From Oasisia sp. SBJ-2009 (Eukaryota; Annelida; Polychaeta; Sabellida; Siboglinidae): DNA of 64,000 bases. Positions 25,774 to 36,819 of the stretch are shown here, one piece after another. The stretch covers positions 18,253,435-18,317,434 of the forward strand of contig OZ024857.1 of NCBI GenBank assembly GCA_964017155.1, written 5' to 3'. The position numbers and the translations under genes were made by a program. The notes beneath the pieces were generated by a model. That model did not search any database, was not told the DNA's origin, and saw only the letters and a program-made list of their open reading frames with translations. Numbering within the stretch: the stretch's first letter is position 1; the number at the start of each line of letters is the position of its first letter.

Positions 25774-27906
25774 AGAGAGACGGACGGTCGGACGGACGGA
25801 CGGACACGGAGATAGAGAAAAGCATTCATGTCGATGTCATTTTATGGTGATATTACACAGGGTTTTCTCAAAGTGGAACACAGTTTTCAAGGTTTAAAGA
25901 TATGCCTTGTCCAGTCAATGCAACATTAAAGTTATTCATAAAAATGCTTGGCGTTGTTTAGTCAGATTGTTTATCAAGAAATGTGAAATTTTCAAAATGC
26001 ACAATGGGTAAATGGTGCAGTCAAAAGGGGGTAAACTGTGAAACTGCTCATTAATGCACATCAGTGCCACTCGATGGCTAGATCTGAAACTGCACTGGTC
26101 TAAGGAATTAAGACAGAATTAAGGCTTCCCCCAAAGTCAGCATAGTATAAATACAACTGTCGCACCTTATACCTGACACCATCCTGTTTAATGTCCTGAT
26201 GTCATAAAACATTTTGGATCAATGGAATCATACATGCAATTGTAATTTTTTATTATTATGTACTGGAGCATATAATCAAGATAAAGTCTATAGTAAAAAA
26301 TTTAACTTCATAAAACTTTCATCCAGAAATGCACCAGAATTCAGTAAATATTTTCAAAAATTCAAGAATTCTTCCACCAGGTGGAAAACCCCTTTTAACA
26401 TCCCCATTACAAAGATGTCATGTTTTCTAGGTCATCTACAGACATCACGTGAGGTCACAGGTCACCATATCACTTGGCGCCTCTGTTGGTACATGTATTT
26501 GATGTATGCCCAATAGAGTACGACAAACTAATAGACCACAAACCACACCATACAGTACAACAGGTCGTTAAGTCCTCCCACTCTTGGGGGGGGGGCATCT
26601 ACTGAGGTCACCAGAGCCAGTATCAATCACCGTTTAACAGTTCCTATCACTGTAATTATTACACCCAAGTCACCCGACTATGCGAGAACAATACGGCTTT
26701 ACTTAGACATACATGTATCCAAGTAAATATTTGTTTGCTTTGTCCGACATCGTCATGGACCTACCCGGAGAAATATCACATGTACTCAAACTGCATTGTG
26801 TAATTAATTGATTACATGAGTTACCATTGAGTAACCGAAATCAGTGTTCATTTCTTGCAAAAATACACATTAAATTAATAATAAATAAAACAACAAAGAT
26901 TAAAATTAGTCAGGATATGCAATTTGTTATGTCAGTCTACAATTATAGATTGTAAACATTGATTTTTGAATGTGACCACAGATTGTTTATCTTTGCAAGG
27001 TTCAATATTAACTCCCTAAAAGCACTTGTTCAGCCAGACAAGTATACTTCCGTTTACTTGTCCCAACAGAATTGTACTAATGTTATCACAAGTGGGTTAA
27101 TACGCAGTAACATATTAGGGCACAGACAATTACAACAGTGACTTGCTGACAAATTACGTGTCTGTTCTATGCATTCCAAAGTGGCAGTTTTAAAGAAAAC
27201 AGGCACATGTCAGATATGTGCTAGTGAAAGGTTTTTCTCAATTAATATAATAACAAAAACATATCTCACTTTGAAGTTTTGATCTCCACATCATAGTTCT
27301 GCCTAAGAGGCTGTGAAGTGACAGCAGCAAATGATAATGGTCAGGTGTATGGACATAGTAGCTTCTATTCAAAATTTGATTTGACGTCATGACAAAAAGG
27401 TATTTCAATAAGCAAATTACAAAACTAAACCAATACACAGAATACACTGTGGGACAATCAACTTGTTCCTTTGGAAAAGTTCTGGGCAATGTACTTGTCC
27501 GACACGGGCAATTATGTGTCCCGGACAAGCAGGCAAACATTAGTGCCATTCACATGAAGGACATACAAACTTTTAAATGATGTGTCTGGATGTTGACAAT
27601 TTATACAAACATATATATATTTTATATATATTTTATATATATATATATGAAATTTATATAATATATATATATATACATCAATTCATTTCCTCATAAGAAT
27701 CTTGGTAATCTAATCATATCCTGTTATTTATTAATAACTTTTTAAAATAATAACTCCACCAATATCTTTAAAATGCCTGCATACTACAACTACAACTACA
27801 CACTGTGATAACCAGACATACCTCCTGCTTGCTTTGGAAAGCCCCGATCTCCATTCCCCTGTGGACCTTTAGTTGAAGAAGACCAGAATCTGAGCTTGTA
27901 ACGCAT
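22461..27906 (-). CDS. Four-exon gene of unknown function
   Basis: Coding exons (minus): 27906-27822, 25556-25308, 22809-22699 and 22558-22461. Each junction has GT-AG ends: donors GGAG/GTATGT, CCAG/GTGAGT and CGAG/GTAGGT; acceptors attacag, gtgccag and ctttcag. All introns are phase 1, and the exons sum to 543 nt, giving 180 codons and a TAG stop. The predicted protein starts MRYKLRFWSSSTKG, is rich in Ser, Pro, His and Gln, and has no transmembrane segment, signal peptide or domain that I recognise. The consistent phase across four separate pieces is the main support. The start (good context, aaaccATG) could instead lie in an upstream exon, and the last exon is the weakest part. Introns contain SINE copies, a 14-bp minisatellite and GA/TA microsatellites. 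A function cannot be assigned from the sequence. Confidence 0.5.
23000..24040. other. Intronic sequence with a possible retroposon tail
   Basis: At 23207-23240 the minus strand reads AATAAAG followed by repeats of TTGTATC, resembling the short tandem tail of a LINE or SINE 3' end. A TA/CA-rich stretch occurs near 23540. Otherwise nothing supported. Confidence 0.35.
24046..24180 (+). repeat. SINE family A, partial copy
   Basis: 'gtgaatgagtacctgactag', 'agacagtagtgcaattacat' and 'catggctgaatgcttcccag' align with the middle of family A (24786-25082). It is cut off by the adjacent minisatellite on its right. Confidence 0.6.
24222..24672. repeat. 14-bp minisatellite, about 32 copies
   Basis: Tandem array of 'aggagggtgcaagt' with A/G and G/C variants (aggagagtgcaggt). 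It lies in intron 2 of the minus-strand four-exon gene. Three units equal 14 codons, so spurious Leu/Pro/Ser/Tyr-rich frames (TCTLLPAPSYLHPP) run through it. It is strongly strand-asymmetric: G-rich on plus. Confidence 0.96.
24786..25082 (+). repeat. tRNA-derived SINE, family A, near-complete copy
   Basis: Starts in a tRNA-related region with an RNA polymerase III B box ('gggttcgaatcct' at about 24829), then a central body ('gagtacctggctaaagacag', 'gcattaattgtagcatatgg') and a 3' end 'taaagcactttgaatggtcc...actggatactgcgctatata'. The AAAGC(A/G)CTTTGA and GCGCTATATAA tails occur in many animal SINEs and their partner LINEs (established knowledge). At least five further copies lie in this window. 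Confidence 0.88.
25738..25806. repeat. Compound microsatellite (TA)n(GA)n(GGAC)n
   Basis: Consecutive TA, GA and GGAC/CGGA tracts in the first intron of the minus-strand four-exon gene. Confidence 0.95.
25810..27800. other. Intron 1 of the four-exon gene
   Basis: Mostly unique AT-rich sequence, with a poly-G run near 26586 and TA tracts at 27610-27675. No further exon supported. Confidence 0.4.
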
Positions 27907-27993
27907 GGTTTGTGGCACAAAACCTGAGCGCCCACCACGGATACACTGACTCTTTAACACAGTGTGCCAAAGTGAACTACCAGTGGAGGCCAC

Positions 27994-28041
27994 AGGTCAC
28001 TTCCCACAGGTCACTTCACACAGGTCACTTCCCACAGGTCA
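27994..28041 (+). promoter_or_regulatory. Four AGGTCA half-sites in a 14-bp tandem array
   Basis: AGGTCA occurs at 27994, 28008, 28022 and 28036, exactly 14 bp apart, in a short tandem repeat (cacAGGTCActtccc). AGGTCA is the canonical nuclear-receptor half-site. The array lies about 90 bp upstream of the proposed ATG of the minus-strand gene. It may equally be a chance short repeat; regulatory use is inference. Confidence 0.3.
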
Positions 28042-28049
28042 CTTCACAT

Positions 28050-31000
28050 ACTCAATTAATTAATTTCTCGGTCAAGCTGCTACACGTACAATGACACTGT
28101 ATCCGTGTTTACTGTCTGTGTCTCCCTTCATGATGAATCACCAAGTCCAGAAACACCGCCACTTTTCACCGATTAACCTCGGTAATAATCAAGGTCAGTC
28201 AGGCAGCCAATTGACTGTCACAAAATTAGCAATTATCACGTTAGTCAGAGTAATAATAAAAGAAAAACACAGGGCTGAATTAATCTCAATCCACACCCAG
28301 TATAATTGTGTAGGCTTTCTTGTAAACTCACACAGGGTGTAGGCAATCTTTGTAAAGAACTTATGGATACACTCACTTCGGCTAGCTATGGTTGACACAT
28401 TGTTTTAGCATGTTGCCATCCAAAGTGGTAACAATCATAATTATTATTAACTGGGCAGTTTTTGCCTATGTTATATTATACTGAGTGCTGAGTTTTTTAT
28501 TTATTATTCCTGTAATATTCACCAGAACAACATTCTTTCCTGGCTATTTCCCAATGTCCTAAACATGTGTTTAGTATTAAAATACAGTATTAATGCAAAC
28601 GACTAAGAAACCTGTGTCATGCTAGCAGTTGACAGTGAATTGGGTGTGAAATACTCAACTGTTTATTTAACTTAACTTATCCATTCACTTACTACTTCAG
28701 TTTGACTAAGTACTGGTAATTAATGTTCACCACCAGTTGTCCTTCATTAATAAACAATGCAACTTGTTACAAGACATTGCTCTGATGAGTCTAATGGTCC
28801 CTACAGTATTAAGATCTATTAGACATGGTACCGTAAGGTAAGACTGCTCACAATGCTTAGTTTTGTGTCTATATATGTACTGTATAGCACTTCATGTTTA
28901 TTACCGTGAATCCATAACTGGTTTATTGATTTAACATAGTGAATGAAATGCATATATTCAAATTAATAGCTGAGTGTAAATATTAACCTTTAGAAAAACA
29001 GAACAAATTGAAAAGAATGCAAATGCAAACACTTTTTGGTAGGCCACTGACATTGTGCATAAAATCAACATGGTGGCTGCAATTGACCTGTTCCGTGGTC
29101 ACATGGTCTTCTTCTCCCAGAGTTCTCTGCTTCATAAAATGTCTTGCCCAGCATTCTTGGTCTCCTCTGCCACCTATACCTCACTACAATACCCAGCCTA
29201 CGTCCTAGAGATGAGTGTTGTGTTTCAGTTTAGCAGTTTTTCTTCCCAGAAAGAACTCTTCTATGATGCTGTCCTCTTGATGCTGACAAGGTCATCTCAG
29301 AGTTTACGATCCCTTTGATGCCACCTCGCTATGGTGTAGAAGTACTTTGCATCCACAAACAGGTCTTTAAAACAGAAATAAAACCACACATTCCATGGCT
29401 TCAGTTGTTTCTGACAGATTGTTATTCACAGAGACCCAATCATAAACACATATCTAGCTGATCAATGGAGACTGCAGCGATTTGCAAATCCAGTCACGGC
29501 TCAGTGAACCATTATTCCTTCTCCCAGGAGTGGCAGTTTATAATAGTATTCCGGTAGTGTCCCTTGTTAGTGCGTGGTTAATGGTGCCTTTGAAATACCA
29601 GAGTCGTACGTATCAGGCCATGTACAGCACATGAGTAGGTAGAACTAGGTACCATGTAATTATACAGACAACTCACATGAATGGACATATGAGGCCATAG
29701 AACAGCGATTTCCTCAAATCATGCTCAAATTGATCACAGGCGATTATGGTTACATACATGGAATAAAATATGAATGTTGAAGTATTTCCTGTAAAAATGT
29801 CAATGCATCTGATCAAAATGTATTTTAATACTAAATCTTTAGTGGCTCCCCAAGTGACATTGGCACACTACTTTTTGTGAGAGTATTTTAAGGGTCTGAT
29901 GTCTGCACCTTTAAAATCAGCCACCAAATTGGTGGATGTTAACTGGAATTTTGTTGAATTTGTTGTCCTGAATGTGAAAAAGAAACCGCTAGAGTACATA
30001 ACACGAGTGGGTCTGGCAAAGCACCAGCTGTTGCTTCTGTAAGGTTTTTTTACCCAAGCAAACCCCTCACCCTGGAGAGGGTGCATGGTACCAATTTGTC
30101 AGGCCTCTACCCTTCGACCTCTCCAGCATAGATAACCCTGCCAGTAGCCCAAACTCCTGCTAACTTGGCTCTCTGGGTTGCTGAGACATGCAAGCCGTCT
30201 CAATGCTACAAGGTTTGTCCCACGAAACAGCAATGTTCTCAGCTAGCCTAAGCAACATTGCTAATAGAGCATGTATAAAACATTTCATCTGTAAAAAGAT
30301 AGGCAAAAAGATATACAGAAACCTAAAGGAAACCTTAATATTATGAGCCTAATATTATAGCCTAAAGGCCTGTTTTCTTTTTAACATAATGTGTATAATA
30401 AAATAAATTATTTCCATCAGACAGGTCTTACTATTAATGTAATCATGTTTTTATCGTTCTATGCCACTTCTGAAGTATTTGCATAGACTTCCTGTCTGAT
30501 ATTGTATCCCTTTTAAGATCTGTAAGTACTCCTACATATCAAAAATACATACCATGCCCTTTCATGTTACAAACAACCTTCGTATTTACATGAATTCATT
30601 GCTTACTCTTGTAAGGAAATCAATCCAGCTTCGATCATCTCGTTCCGATTTACTTTTTTTCCCTGTAGTCAATACTCAATACTGTACAAACATTGGAATG
30701 CTATGGCTATTTTGTAGTTGCACCTACATAAATTCTGTAGAATAAGCTTTCTCCTAGTGTTAGATTAGCTAAAACTGATATACGTGGCCTTGTAACACAA
30801 TTCTGCAGTCATATAACACAATTCTGCAGTCACCGAAATATGTACCTTTATTAATTGAAACCAACTTATCCATTCTACGGATTCAGGCGCAAAGGAAGGT
30901 ACCTCATTATTATTATTCCGTAGAAGTTAGTAGAACAGAAAATAACATATGCCACTTTCCTCTTTCTGTGGTAGTAAAAAATTGGAAATTTAACAAGGTC

Positions 31001-31540
31001 ACAAGTCATTAGTCCTGTTTTACATTCTGAAAACTTATGACAGGTTGACAAATGCTTACCCAAATGAGGCCTAAATAGTAAGGAGTCCATCTATCAAAGT
31101 TGTCCTTTGAATAACTAAATCTTAAAGATTTTGCCCCAATTAAATCTGTTTGCTTGTCTTGTTTCATGTGGCAAACTGCTGAGCCTACATAGTAATGTGT
31201 ATCCAAAACCAAAATAGATGTTTACAACATGTTAACAGTGCAAATGAATTGTCTTGTTTTAATGAAATCACAGAACAAAAAAATCAATAGCACTAAACTA
31301 AGCGAGGAGGAAATTTTAACCTTATGAACTGCAAACCATTTCATGTACACTGGTTAAAGTCCATGTTAGTGGGTAATTACTAATTAGTGACCAGATAAAT
31401 TATGCACAGAAATTGTACCATGCCGTTTGGTCATTACCGCTGCGTGGCTATGCTACCATGTACACATTTTATACACACACAAAATGACCGTGACAATTTG
31501 TCACTAAGAAGAAACGAAAATAAATAACTAATTCGATATC
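28050..31540. other. Noncoding, no gene recognised
   Basis: Upstream flank of the four-exon gene. A plus-strand frame at 29055-29318 has no recognisable family. No repeats named. Confidence 0.5.
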
Positions 31541-31549
31541 ATCATCTTT

Positions 31550-31690
31550 ATATGCAGCTGTAGTAACCAGTGGTTGGGCGAAGGTCTCAGCATTCTGTTT
31601 CCACATCCGCCCATCTTCTGTTATCCTGTGCCATAATGCCAGATGGTTCCCTCCCAGAATTCATTGACTGGTAGGCGCTAATTCATGTCA
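31550..31690 (-). mobile_element. LINE 3'-terminal coding fragment
   Basis: The minus strand reads 'MAQDNRRWADVETEC', stop, 'DLRPTTGYYS', matching the terminal DRxxWRxxVxxLRPTTG region of endonuclease-reverse transcriptase ORFs common in marine invertebrate genomes. Very short and broken. Confidence 0.5.
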
Positions 31691-32059
31691 TAATAAAGTA
31701 ACAACGTTTATTCCCTGTGGCAGCCACAGTGGCTGAAAGGTACAATAAGAGCAATTACCACTGATACAACGATTTGTCAATGTATATTAGTAAAACTATA
31801 TATGAAATGATAACTACGTGTATATATATAACTATATATGAAATTGTTACTAGTTACAATATCTGGAAAAATTATAAAACAATAAAATAAAGTAGAATAA
31901 TAATACTGTAAATGGCCTATAATCTGAATATACAAAATTATGACTAATTAAAGCATCAGATAATTTTTTTTAACATTTAGTAAAGTAGATTAAAAAAATA
32001 TATAAATGGAATATAGAAACTGAATAAGTGAAATTATTCTAAATAGTATAAAATAGATC

Positions 32060-32770
32060 ACTTGAATAAATAGCGTCTTCGTCGTCTCACCAGTCTTCCT
32101 CTAGATTCTTTCTCTTCATTAGGTTTCCAGATGGTGATACATGACGTCCATCCTAACCATTAGTTATTTTGTAATCTACTGACATGCCTCACATCTTCTG
32201 TCTTGTGACTTGTTCAACCACATCTATGACCTTTGTCTTTTCTCTTACCCAAATGTTTGCCCCCGCGTGTTACATTTAACAATCTTCTTTCCATCATTGT
32301 TAGCATGGCTGCTTGCTGTCCTTTGCCTGACTGGTGAGTTGTAGACTTGAATCTTCAAGCAGGTTCCAAGGTTACCCTTGAAGATGTCGTGGTGTCTGGC
32401 CAATGCTGTCCAGTTGTGATTCTTTGAATATCCTTATTTAGTTTTTTGTCTCTAGTGCTACACCAATAACCCAGGCAGATGTAGCTTTAAACATTCTTTC
32501 TACATCGAATCAACCAATATGGCCAGGGTTCTGGTATTTATCAATGTCCATTAAAATAACAGCATCACAAACAGGGATTTATTGATTTTGCTACATCCAA
32601 CTTAATTATTCTCATCTAGATAAACAGCATTTTCTCTTAATTTCCCTTTACAAATTACATGTCTCTGCCATTTTAGATTGGTGCATCTTTTTGATTAATG
32701 CCTTGTCTCCATGCAGTGCAATATATAATCATTAGTATATTCAGTTTTCGGTGTAAGCCTATTTTGGGAA
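32060..32770 (-). mobile_element. Decayed LINE, 3' part
   Basis: Minus-strand frames show a degraded C-terminal pattern: 'IKVYNSPVRQ'-like, 'VREKTKVIDVVEQVTRQK', 'GHV.RLQNNRW', then 'RGRPVRRWR'-like, which is the order seen at the end of many non-LTR retrotransposon ORFs (VR..., WAGHV, NRWT, RGRP..RW). Many stops and frameshifts, so the family is uncertain. Confidence 0.45.
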
Positions 32771-32774
32771 CGAA

Positions 32775-34940
32775 CACTGCTTTGACTATCTTAATTGGGC
32801 TGACATATGGCTGTTGCACCAACAAAAATGGCCAAGCAGACATCTATAATTACACATTTCATAGCGGCTGGATGGCTCAGGAGTATTCTAGAGGATTTAG
32901 ATAGACTTACAAGATGATCTGGCAGGCAGAAAGATTGATACCGTTAAGTAATTCACCAGTATCAGTCAGAAGATTAATCCAGGAAGTACAAAAACTGTCT
33001 GGCTGGCAGGATTTATATTCATCTGCTGTTATATATGCAACGGTCAACTCAATTCAACAGAAAAATGCAATTTCTTTTCTTCATTACATATGCAACATAA
33101 TTTATGGTTGGCTGCCATCTTAAAATTTTCTGCAGGGTTTAAAATATGAAGGCTGTCTACCCAGTAGAGTTAAAAAGTAGAGAAATGCAACTGTTGAGTT
33201 GGGAAACCAGATGCATCTAAACAGTTTTAAACTAAATATTTCAACGATAATAATTTCCCTGGAACCCTCCACTTCCAAAAAATTGTAAATCACTGGTATG
33301 ATTGTTGATTGCAGTTGAAAATAGCTATATCAATAATTCAACAAATATTATTTAACTCTTTATGAGTAAAGGCTTACGCGATAACCTTTTGCTTCCATTT
33401 AAATGTAGTCTGTCTGATCAGCAGACTGAAAAGACATGGCTGACACAGACCCCATCCCACAATGAACAAAATTGGTCAACAAGTTATCTAGCACCCAACT
33501 ACCAACGAACTAACATGGCCATGATACACAAATGGCCAAAACAGACCTCGTGTAGTGAACAAATCTGCTCAAGTCACTAACAATCCTTACAATTAGCTGT
33601 ATCAATACATGCTACATCGGGCAGAACAGATGTTCAGGACGGCTGTGAAATAACAAGTATTCATTAACAAGATAAGCCGAGTTTGTATGGATCTGATTGA
33701 TTTCATGTTCTGTACCTCCTGACGCCAGTAATTGTTGACCGAATCCAAACAGGCCATATGGACGCCTGCTGTCGCCCACTGCAAGCACTCTAGCTCTGTG
33801 TCATGCCTGGCAAATCATGTTTATGATGTCAGTGTCAAGGCTAAGTCACAAAAGTCATCCCAGAGGCTTGGTGCTTCATCTCCCCTGGACTAAGTAATGA
33901 GGATTACCAATTCACTGTGATTCAATGTAATCGCCGTGGATCTGACAGTGAGTCAGACACCTTCCTGTACATATTGCTCCAATCACTCCCACGTAGGTAC
34001 CTACCATTTGTCACCGTCCATCGTTCTGGGAAATGAAGACACTGCCAGTCTAGGGTCAACTATGTCTTCAGCCAGTTCAGGAAAGATTCTTGAGCCTCGG
34101 ATATCAAAGAGCTGACTAGCACTGCATGTAGTACAAATAACTGTGTGTGCAATGCAAGATAAAGGATGACAGTTTCATTAAATGTATTACGGCTGTACAT
34201 AATTCTTTACCCACCTCCTGTATTCAGTTATACAGGACAGGATAGGTAAGGTTATCATAGCCTGCTGGCTGCGAATAAATTGATTGTTATGTTACATGAC
34301 CTAACCACAACAGCTTGTAGTTGTATCTTGTTTACTGCTGACCAGTGACCACACTGGCCCTTGGTACATTGGGAGGGAGTCAACTTTCTCTCACATAGTC
34401 ATTAGTTCTGTGTAACTCAGTGTATGGCAACCTAAACTAAGATATTACCCAGGGAAGGTAGGCATTATTATTTATCACTCACTCGCTCAGCTAAACTTGA
34501 ATACTCGTGTCTGGCTTGAACAAACGACCTGGACATGTGATTACCAAGATGGCACACGCAATCTTGAAGATTAATTTGTCGCTGCATCGCCATCGTATTA
34601 GTCACTAATCTTGATCTACATCCTGCATGTTCATCTGACACATGACCTGACATTAGTGCAGACAGCGGCCACTCTTGCTGCAGAATACACATTCAGACAT
34701 CAATGAAATAATGTCCACTATGTACAGTGAAAAATAAATTCCTTCCTAACATCCTAGTAACTTTCTCATTTGCACACACACACAAAATTTAGTTTATTAT
34801 ATAGTGAACATTCAACAGCATTTCGCTTGCTATCATGGCGAGTGAGCTGGGACACCTCTGTTTTTCCAAGCCATCTTGCCCAAAATATGCGGAAATTGTC
34901 ACCTCATAGCTATTAATTTTCGTGCTGTAACATGTTTACA
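32775..34940. other. Noncoding, no gene recognised
   Basis: Short frames only. No repeat or exon supported. Confidence 0.5.
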
Positions 34941-34951
34941 TACTGCTATTT

Positions 34952-35080
34952 TGTGGTTATGCATTTCTTTCCTCTTTATGTGGTGGGGAATAGGTTAAAC
35001 ACCCTTCAGAATGCACAATGTTGAAGGTTGTTTAACCTATTCCCCAGCGCATTGAGAGGAAACAAATGCATAACTACAAG
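34952..35080. repeat. Hairpin-forming inverted repeat, ~58-bp arms
   Basis: 'ggggaataggttaaaca' (34985) pairs with 'tgtttaacctattcccc' (35029), and outward 'gttatgcatttctttcctct' (34956) pairs with 'agaggaaacaaatgcataac' (to about 35074), with a few mismatches. The loop is about 13 bases. It could be a small foldback element or a hairpin RNA locus. Confidence 0.85.
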
Positions 35081-35251
35081 GTACCAACACAATGCATACT
35101 TCAAGTTCAGGGAGCAATGCCCCTGGACCCAGATAGCCTGGCATCATGCCTTTAGGCTGGCTCATCCCATCCTACCACCTCATCTATTATTTTACTCAGG
35201 GGAAACACTGATTCAATATTTTCTTTACAAATAATAATGAAATGCATAAAA

Positions 35252-35585
35252 CGGCAAGTTCTTAAATAGCGCAGTATCCAGTCCTCAGGACCGTTCAAAG
35301 CACTTTACACTTTACTTCCCTGACAGACCTGTTCACTCAGACACCATTTCAGCTTCTATAGGAAGCATCAAGCCATATGCTACAATTAATGTACGAAAGG
35401 CTGCTCGTACACATATCCACCACTGTCTATAGCCAGGTACTCGTTTTATACAGCTGAGTGAACTGGTGCAACGTAGAGTGAAAAACTTGTCTACGGTTTT
35501 AACACCGCAGTACAGGATTTGAAATCGGGTTCTCGTAGTCGAGAGTCCCAAGCTTTACCTCCTAGCCATTGCGCTCTAGATACAA
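35252..35585 (-). repeat. tRNA-derived SINE, family A, full-length copy
   Basis: Reverse complement of the 24786-25082 element over nearly its whole length and slightly longer at the tRNA end ('aatggctaggaggtaaagct' on the minus strand). The minus-strand B-box region reads 'acccgatttcaaatcctgta'. The best full-length example in the window. Confidence 0.88.
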
Positions 35586-35589
35586 ATAT

Positions 35590-36495
35590 ACATATACATA
35601 ACTGTATGGTCAACAATTGTTTGGTCATTGTGTTTACAGATCATACTATTAAAACTAATTTATGATGACTGCCACTGCCTGGTGTGCTAGCCATTAAATC
35701 TTTCGAAGAACCATAATATTTTATGCCAACAAAAGCCAGCATCCTTTAACATTTTCATTCTCGAGCCACACATGGATTCCAGGCACTGTGGTAATAACCA
35801 TGGCATTAATCACTAAATGTTGTGTTCGTGTTTCTACTCTCTAATCAGTGATCTTCAGACCTAAGAGCTGCATGCCCCATACATCCATGCAGGACAACTG
35901 GACCATTAACTGTAGCCACCGTACAGTGTACAAGTATGAAACCAGTGAAGTGCAACACAGAATTCATTAACTAAGTAACTGTGAATACCCCTGCCTTAGT
36001 CTTGATACATGGGCATGGCTCAGACAGATCTCTACATATTAATATGTGGTCATGAGAATCTGATTTTTACAATTCATAGCAGGTTACGGTTAACACACAC
36101 CTATGATAGATGTCAGAGTGTTTATGTCATTACTATAAATATAATGAAAAGAAACCCTTGTTAAATTGTTGCTTATATTATGACACTGAGTAGGTCATTC
36201 ATAATTGTCTAAATTTTGTTAAACATACAAACCGCACCCTGGGGGAGGGGCAGAGGCTTCTGTATGCTGTTTCCTGAAAATCATAATTTATTTGTTAGCC
36301 TTGCACTGTTGTGTGCAACCTAACAGCACCTATGTAGCCCAGGGTAGCTATATAGGCCAGAATGGAGAATTACATTAATGGGAATTGCTGTTCTAAGTTC
36401 TAACACTTACAGTCACAACAATCAACATTTTAGTGGCCTCTTTGGGAAATTATTAATTATCAGACATCGTCATCACATTCTGAAATTATGGAGCC
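35590..36495. other. Noncoding, no gene recognised
   Basis: Nothing supported. Confidence 0.5.
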
Positions 36496-36499
36496 CTTA

Positions 36500-36815
36500 G
36501 TTTGACACTTCGAAGAGGGGCATGGACATCTGCCTGGCACGCCAGTATCCCAGGTTCAATACCTGGTCGCAGCAGGCATGGTACGTATATAAATTACTAT
36601 TTGGTATTAAAACCTGGCTCTCAACATTGGGGACTGTGTATCACGCGTGAACCGGACAATCATGTTAATGTTGGTCCTGTCACAATTCCGGACGTAAAAG
36701 AACCACTACATAGGACGACAAACACCGTGACAGTGACCACCCTCAGCGCCAGCATAGAAAGGTCGGCTTGCATGGCATAAATGTTCTGAAAAAGACTGAC
36801 TAGTTCAATGAAACC
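36500..36815 (+). repeat. tRNA-derived SINE, family B
   Basis: tRNA-like head with a good B box ('ggttcaatacc' at about 36554) preceded by 'gaggggcatggacatctgcc'. The body contains 'aaacctggctctcaacattg' and 'gtaaaagaaccactacat', and the tail 'agcatagaaaggtcggcttg' and 'taaatgttctgaaaaagact'. A related partial copy is at 18995-19205. Distinct from family A. Confidence 0.78.
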
Positions 36816-36819
36816 CCAT

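Noticed and set aside
29055..29318. 87-codon plus-strand frame, considered as a transposase fragment
   Set aside because: No catalytic or family motif found in either strand.
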